Origin: an uncultured archaeon
GTDB lineage: Archaea; Thermoplasmatota; Thermoplasmata; Thermoplasmatales; Thermoplasmataceae
Assembly (NCBI GenBank): GCA_000965745.1
Contig: CP009479.1
Span: 1,622,457-1,686,456, forward strand
DNA: 64,000 nucleotides
Reading direction: 5' to 3'
Under the pieces are notes generated by a model. It made no database searches and had not been told where the DNA came from. It saw only the letters and a list, made by a program, of their open reading frames with translations. The position numbers were made by a program, and so were the translations under genes. The stretch's first letter is position 1, and each line of letters starts with the position of its first letter. Below, piece after piece: positions 60,301-64,000 of this stretch.

Positions 60301-62169
60301 TTACCAGTTCCTGAGCCTTTCCTCAAGTTTCTGATACTCTACCCATAGAGTCTTTGGAAGCCTGTCTCCAAAAGATTCCAGGAAAGGCTTGACTTCTTCA
60401 AGTTCCTTCAGGAATCCTTTGCTGTCCACATGAACAAGCTTTTCCATGTCTGCTCTTGAGGTTTCCCCGTACTCGAAAGTGTCAAGATCCGGAACATACC
60501 CAATTGGAGTTTCAACTGCATCAGCTTTGCCTGAGACTCTGTCAATTATCCATTTAATCACGTACATGTTTCTGGAAAAGCCCGGCCAGATGAAATCTCC
60601 GTTCTTATCTTTCCTGAACCAGTTAACGTTGAATATTGCCGGCGGGTTGCCTATTTCCTCTCCCATCTTTATGTGGTGGGCGAAGTAATCTGCCATGTTG
60701 TATCCAAGGAATGGCCTGATTGCCATCGGATCATTTCTCAAAACTCCCACCTTGCCAATCGCAGCGGCTGTCGTCTCAACCCTTTGCATTGCACCTATGA
60801 GAACTCCGTGCTCCCACGAATATGCCTGATATACCAGGGGAATCAGGTCCTTTCTTCGTCCGCCGTACAGGATCGCTGAAACGGGAACCCCGGAGGTGTT
60901 GTTATACTCCTTTGAAAGTTTCGGGTATTGCTCTATTGGCGTGGTGAACCTTGAATTTGGATGTGCTGCTTTCCCTTCCCCATTGAACCTGTTTCCTTTC
61001 CAGTCATAGAGAACTTCCGGGGACCCATTCATCCCTTCCCAGTATGGAAGCCCTTTGTCGTCCATTGCAACATTCGTGAAGATTGTGTTGGAATGAATTG
61101 CGGTCATCGCATTAGGGTTGGTTTTTTCGTTTGTTCCCGGGACAACTCCAAAAAATCCATTCTCAGGGTTTATCGCATTGAACTTGTTTCCCTTCGGATT
61201 CATCCAGATGATATCATCGCTCACCAACTCGGTGCTCCAGCCCTCTTTCCTGAATGATTCCGGAGGCTCCAGCATAGACAGGTTGGTCTTGCCACTGGCG
61301 CTTGGAAACGCTCCTGATATGTAAGTTACCTTGCCGGCGGGATCCTTGACGCCGATGAGCATCATATGCTCGGAAAGCCACTTTTCCTTCCTTCCACGCA
61401 CTGTTGATATTCTCAGGGCGTGGCATTTCTTGCTCAGAAGCGCGTTTCCGCCGTAGTTGGAATTAATGCTGATTATCAGCCCCTGGCCCTGGTTTTCGTC
61501 AGGGAAATGGCATATGTACCTGTTCCTGGAGTCAAGGTTCTTCATGGAATGTATTCCAAGAACAAAGTCTCCCGATCTGGACATTTCCCTTATCGCGCTC
61601 TCTCCTCCACGTGTAATGATCATAAGGTTTGCTACTACATATGGGCTGTCCGTTATTTCTATGCCCCCCTGCGCATAGCTTGAGCCAATGGGTCCAAGCC
61701 AGTATGGTATGACATACATTGTCCTTGATCTCATTGAATCCTTGAGGAGGGAGTACAGTTTCTGCTTGGCCTCATCACTGTGCATCCAGTTGTTTGTGGG
61801 CCCGACATCCTCCTTGCTCCCGGAAGTGCAGATGTATGTGTCGCCTTCCGATCTTGCAACATCCTGTGGATTGCTCCTGTGAAGGTATGAATTTGGATAC
61901 TCCTGTTGGTTGAGCTCAAGAAGAGTCCCATCATCTTTGAGCATATTGATGAGGTCTCTTTGTTCCACTTCGCTTCCATTCATTATGCGGATGGATGAAG
62001 GATTAGTAATTTCCGCTGCTTCAATAATAGCTGATTTCAATCTATCGGCAAACTCTCCATTCAGGGATTCAGCAAGTTTCATCATGTCGTTGCTGTCTAT
62101 CCGCTCGAGATTTTCCTTGGTCATCTGGTTGCTTAGGTCAGGCGCGTATTTTCGCTCGAAATCTAGCAT
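60301..62169 (-). CDS. pckG: Phosphoenolpyruvate carboxykinase (GTP)
   Basis: A 622-residue enzyme that converts oxaloacetate and GTP to PEP, CO2 and GDP for gluconeogenesis. The kinase-1 loop is in FPSASGKTNLSML, with the reactive Cys of the GTP class replaced here by Ala-Ser-containing sequence; the metal-binding SDDIIWMN, the NPENGFFGVVPGTN and the guanine-side FNVNWFRKDKNGDFIWPGF are present. The N-terminal GSKEDVGPTNNWM is also typical. Length and motifs identify the GTP form rather than the ATP form. Convergent with the MFS gene. Confidence 0.94.
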   Translation of the reverse strand: MLDFERKYAPDLSNQMTKENLERIDSNDMMKLAESLNGEFADRLKSAIIEAAEITNPSSIRIMNGSEVEQRDLINMLKDDGTLLELNQQEYPNSYLHRSNPQDVARSEGDTYICTSGSKEDVGPTNNWMHSDEAKQKLYSLLKDSMRSRTMYVIPYWLGPIGSSYAQGGIEITDSPYVVANLMIITRGGESAIREMSRSGDFVLGIHSMKNLDSRNRYICHFPDENQGQGLIISINSNYGGNALLSKKCHALRISTVRGRKEKWLSEHMMLIGVKDPAGKVTYISGAFPSASGKTNLSMLEPPESFRKEGWSTELVSDDIIWMNPKGNKFNAINPENGFFGVVPGTNEKTNPNAMTAIHSNTIFTNVAMDDKGLPYWEGMNGSPEVLYDWKGNRFNGEGKAAHPNSRFTTPIEQYPKLSKEYNNTSGVPVSAILYGGRRKDLIPLVYQAYSWEHGVLIGAMQRVETTAAAIGKVGVLRNDPMAIRPFLGYNMADYFAHHIKMGEEIGNPPAIFNVNWFRKDKNGDFIWPGFSRNMYVIKWIIDRVSGKADAVETPIGYVPDLDTFEYGETSRADMEKLVHVDSKGFLKELEEVKPFLESFGDRLPKTLWVEYQKLEERLRNW

Positions 62170-62287
62170 ATGCCTCTAAAATCCGCATTTTATTCTTAAT
62201 AATTTGCACCGATCAGTTATGTAATGGCACGATTTTTCTCGTCTATTGTCGATTTTTCTTAGATTAACCGGACAACTGCTGGCTATT

Positions 62288-62812
62288 CTATCTGACAAGG
62301 TACAGAAAATCGCCAGCCCAAGCCACAACAATCCCGATAATAAACATCATTATTATCCAGAAGAAATAGTTCCCTTTAACAGATTTTCCTATGCCGAAGC
62401 CGAGCACTGCAAGTGATGCTTCCGCAGAAGCTATTGCAACGATCGGATCGGATGGAAGCATCACACTGGTAACGAGCGGTATCAGAGCACCCACAAAACC
62501 AAAGAACCCTGCAGAAGCTGCTCCTGCAACTGATTCAAATATGATATCCCTTCCCAGCTTGCTCTTGATGAGGTATGTGGGCGACCTCAGGTTAAGCTGC
62601 CTTGAGGTCCTCGATAGCTCTCCTCTCAGCTCAGAATACTGGGCTATAAAATAACTGAATGTCCCCACAAAGGATGACCCGTATGCTACCCTGAAAGCAA
62701 GCCCCAGGTAGATGTGGTCCCCCCTCAGTATGTCCCCGGCAACCAGCATTAAAGCCGTGATGATGCCGTCGGACAATCCTATTGTTATTGGAAATATTAG
62801 CTTATACCTCAT
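62288..62812 (-). CDS. VIT1/CCC1-like membrane protein
   Basis: A 174-residue membrane protein with about five helices. It starts with GLSDGIITALMLVAG, the hallmark first helix of VIT/CCC1 iron-manganese transporters, and has a hydrophilic loop after helix 2 (AQYSELRGELSRTSRQL). It is shorter than eukaryotic VIT. It overlaps the DUF211 gene by four bases, an arrangement seen repeatedly in archaea as I recall. A metal-efflux or storage role is likely. Confidence 0.75.
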   Translation of the reverse strand: MRYKLIFPITIGLSDGIITALMLVAGDILRGDHIYLGLAFRVAYGSSFVGTFSYFIAQYSELRGELSRTSRQLNLRSPTYLIKSKLGRDIIFESVAGAASAGFFGFVGALIPLVTSVMLPSDPIVAIASAEASLAVLGFGIGKSVKGNYFFWIIMMFIIGIVVAWAGDFLYLVR

Positions 62813-63093
62813 TCTATGTGTCTAACACTCTCTGTTAGTCTTCTCCCTACTGCAATCTCATCAACAGAATGAATCGCAGCTCCAGTTCTTTCAATGGTCT
62901 CAATAAGTTTGTCAAATTCTATGTTCGTCCCCTCTACCGTGATGTTTGTCCCCATGGTCTCCATGTCCATCTCGGTAACACTGATATTCAGGGCTTCAAC
63001 GCCAGGGACAGCCTCTATGGCTTCTGCTAATTCGATCAGGGTAGGTCTGTTAAGACTCTTATCAACATCAAGAACAACACGTCTAACATTCAT
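62809..63093 (-). CDS. DUF211 protein
   Basis: A 94-residue archaeal protein with the ferredoxin-like beta-alpha-beta fold of DUF211: VRRVVLDVDKSLNRPTLIELAEAI, GVEALNISVTEMDMETMG, and INSVDE-like SVDEIAVG. Known structures form ring-shaped dodecamers; no catalytic residues are established. It is coupled to the VIT-like gene and may sense or deliver metal ions for it. Confidence 0.88.
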   Translation of the reverse strand: MNVRRVVLDVDKSLNRPTLIELAEAIEAVPGVEALNISVTEMDMETMGTNITVEGTNIEFDKLIETIERTGAAIHSVDEIAVGRRLTESVRHIE

Positions 63094-63366
63094 TTTACAT
63101 CAGTTCAACAAATTCATTTCTTGCGGAGAATATGCTATCCGCTACACTAATTCGCAAAAATCGTTTACCATCCGATACAGCGCTCATGTGCTGCATCCCT
63201 TCCGGCCACTTCTGGTCATGGAAAAAAGGAAACTCCTATTCTGTAATAGATTGTTATTCCCCAATTTTATCCTTTGTGAAAGATTATTTTTTTATGCTTA
63301 ATAAACCTTGCTTCGAATTCAAGCGAAAGGTACTGGCAGTGGCATCTGAAAGGTTCATGATGGCAG
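63094..63366. other. Intergenic region between DUF211 and corA
   Basis: These 273 bases show no convincing ORF, repeat or RNA gene. It should contain the promoter of the DUF211-VIT operon; an A/T-rich stretch at about 63110-63135 is the best candidate. Confidence 0.4.
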
Positions 63367-64000
63367 TTATATCCAGCCATATCTCCTGAACAGGAGAATC
63401 AGGGTTAAACCCAATCCTCCAAGTATTGCAACGAAAATATAGAAGCCAAAGCTCAGGTGGGTTAACGGAATATTTATGCCAGAAGTGAAATTTGTCCCGA
63501 AAACACTTGCCAGCAAGGAAAGGGGCAGGAATATGGTTGCAACGAGTGTCAAGAGCCTCAGGACCTCATTTGTTACTGCTGACATAAGGTTGAGATACAG
63601 GCTACGTATGTCGCTCGACCTGCTGATGTAGGAGTCCACCATCTCGATCAGCTGAAAAGTGTGGTCATAGATATCCCTGAAATTCTTCAGGTTACCTGTC
63701 TGCACAAAAGGTACTCCCCCTTTCATTATGTTACTCAGGATATCTCTTGTCGGCGTGATCGTATTTCTCAATTCAGATAGTTCAGCCCTTATGTCCGAAA
63801 ATTTTGAACTGATCTCCCTGACGGTAACTATCCTGTTCTTTCTTCTGGCAATCGTGGAAACTGCACCTTCATCAAGGCGATCGAGCTCATCATCCCATGA
63901 ATAGAGTATCGGGTAGAACGAATCAACGGAGTTGTCAAGCAGGAGATAATAGATCAGATCGGTAGATGGAGTCTTGGAAAACGGGCTCAAGCCACGGACC
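63367..64000 (-). CDS. CorA-family metal ion transporter, C-terminal part (5' end outside window)
   Basis: The frame runs off the window end, so about the last 211 residues are present. The long coiled helix (LSELRNTITPTRDILSNIM ... YDHTFQLIEMVDSYISRSSDIRSLYLNLMSA) leads to two membrane helices at the C-terminus, as in CorA pentamers. The selectivity motif, normally GMN, reads GTN here (SVFGTNF). That change is found in CorA/ZntB-like relatives and may alter ion preference, for example from Mg to Zn, Co or Ni. The final residues are RRYGWI, a typical basic end. Confidence 0.88.
   Translation of the reverse strand, partial: VRGLSPFSKTPSTDLIYYLLLDNSVDSFYPILYSWDDELDRLDEGAVSTIARRKNRIVTVREISSKFSDIRAELSELRNTITPTRDILSNIMKGGVPFVQTGNLKNFRDIYDHTFQLIEMVDSYISRSSDIRSLYLNLMSAVTNEVLRLLTLVATIFLPLSLLASVFGTNFTSGINIPLTHLSFGFYIFVAILGGLGLTLILLFRRYGWI

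Noticed and set aside
1-64000. tRNA, rRNA, CRISPR arrays and known riboswitches
   Set aside because: I found no T-arm/cloverleaf pattern, no regularly spaced short repeats and no recognised riboswitch core by eye. A covariance-model scan would be decisive.

Overview
The window is archaeal chromosome and most resembles the acidophilic Thermoplasmatales lineage. The evidence is A/T-rich TATA boxes about 25-30 bases ahead of many start codons, frequent leaderless genes, and GGTGA/GGAGG ribosome sites. Supporting gene content includes a thermopsin-type acid protease, several cell-surface proteins built from 'GLPSG..W' repeats with one C-terminal membrane anchor, a bd-type oxidase, a type 1 copper protein, GTP-dependent PEP carboxykinase and DUF211. 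Exact genus cannot be read from the sequence alone.

Layout. 0-5.4 kb: end of a surface-repeat protein, an amidase, a ZIP metal transporter behind a DtxR/IdeR-like palindrome, a duplicated NTF2-like protein, a membrane protein and a three-repeat helical protein. 5.6-9.8 kb: a complete leucine operon (leuA-leuC-leuD-leuB). It is preceded by a 22-codon leader ORF with 8 Leu and 4 Val codons, embedded in mutually exclusive RNA pairings; this is the most unusual element I see. 9.9-18.4 kb: small membrane proteins, a four-CBS protein with an unidentified C-terminal domain, an MFS carrier, a class V aminotransferase, a Cys-rich protein, an NnrS-like protein and a hicBA toxin-antitoxin pair. 18.4-20.0 kb: an IS3-family insertion sequence and a transposase relic. 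20.0-21.6 kb: hemerythrin and prephenate dehydratase.

21.6-45.2 kb is an accessory catabolic island. It holds a fumarylacetoacetate-hydrolase-family enzyme, a Ni/Co permease, five cupin genes (two are gentisate-1,2-dioxygenase-like), a lone EutA-like reactivase, and a NitT/Tau-type ABC importer with a separately encoded binding protein. It also holds a three-subunit molybdenum hydroxylase, a 4,5-dihydroxyphthalate-decarboxylase-like protein, an alpha/beta hydrolase, an amidohydrolase-2 enzyme and two MFS carriers. Together these suggest uptake, hydroxylation or decarboxylation, and gentisate-type ring cleavage of an aromatic or heteroaromatic acid. A complete ISL3 element with an 8-bp target duplication sits between the importer operon and a cupin gene.

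45.4-57.6 kb: a CBS/zinc-ribbon protein, cydAB, a NifX-like protein, two surface proteins sharing an exactly duplicated 100-bp promoter/signal segment (one carrying thermopsin), a SHOCT-cupredoxin pair and an ABC-2 exporter. 57.6-64 kb: a multidrug MFS carrier, PEP carboxykinase, a VIT-like/DUF211 pair and the C-terminal part of a CorA channel.

Three copies of a 240-270 bp non-autonomous element with IS200/IS605-type ends are scattered through the window; two lie directly upstream of respiratory-type genes. Three genes (leuB, an MFS gene, cydB) have no ATG/GTG/TTG at the family-expected start, but each has a ribosome site placed correctly before a near-cognate codon (ACG, CTG, ATT).
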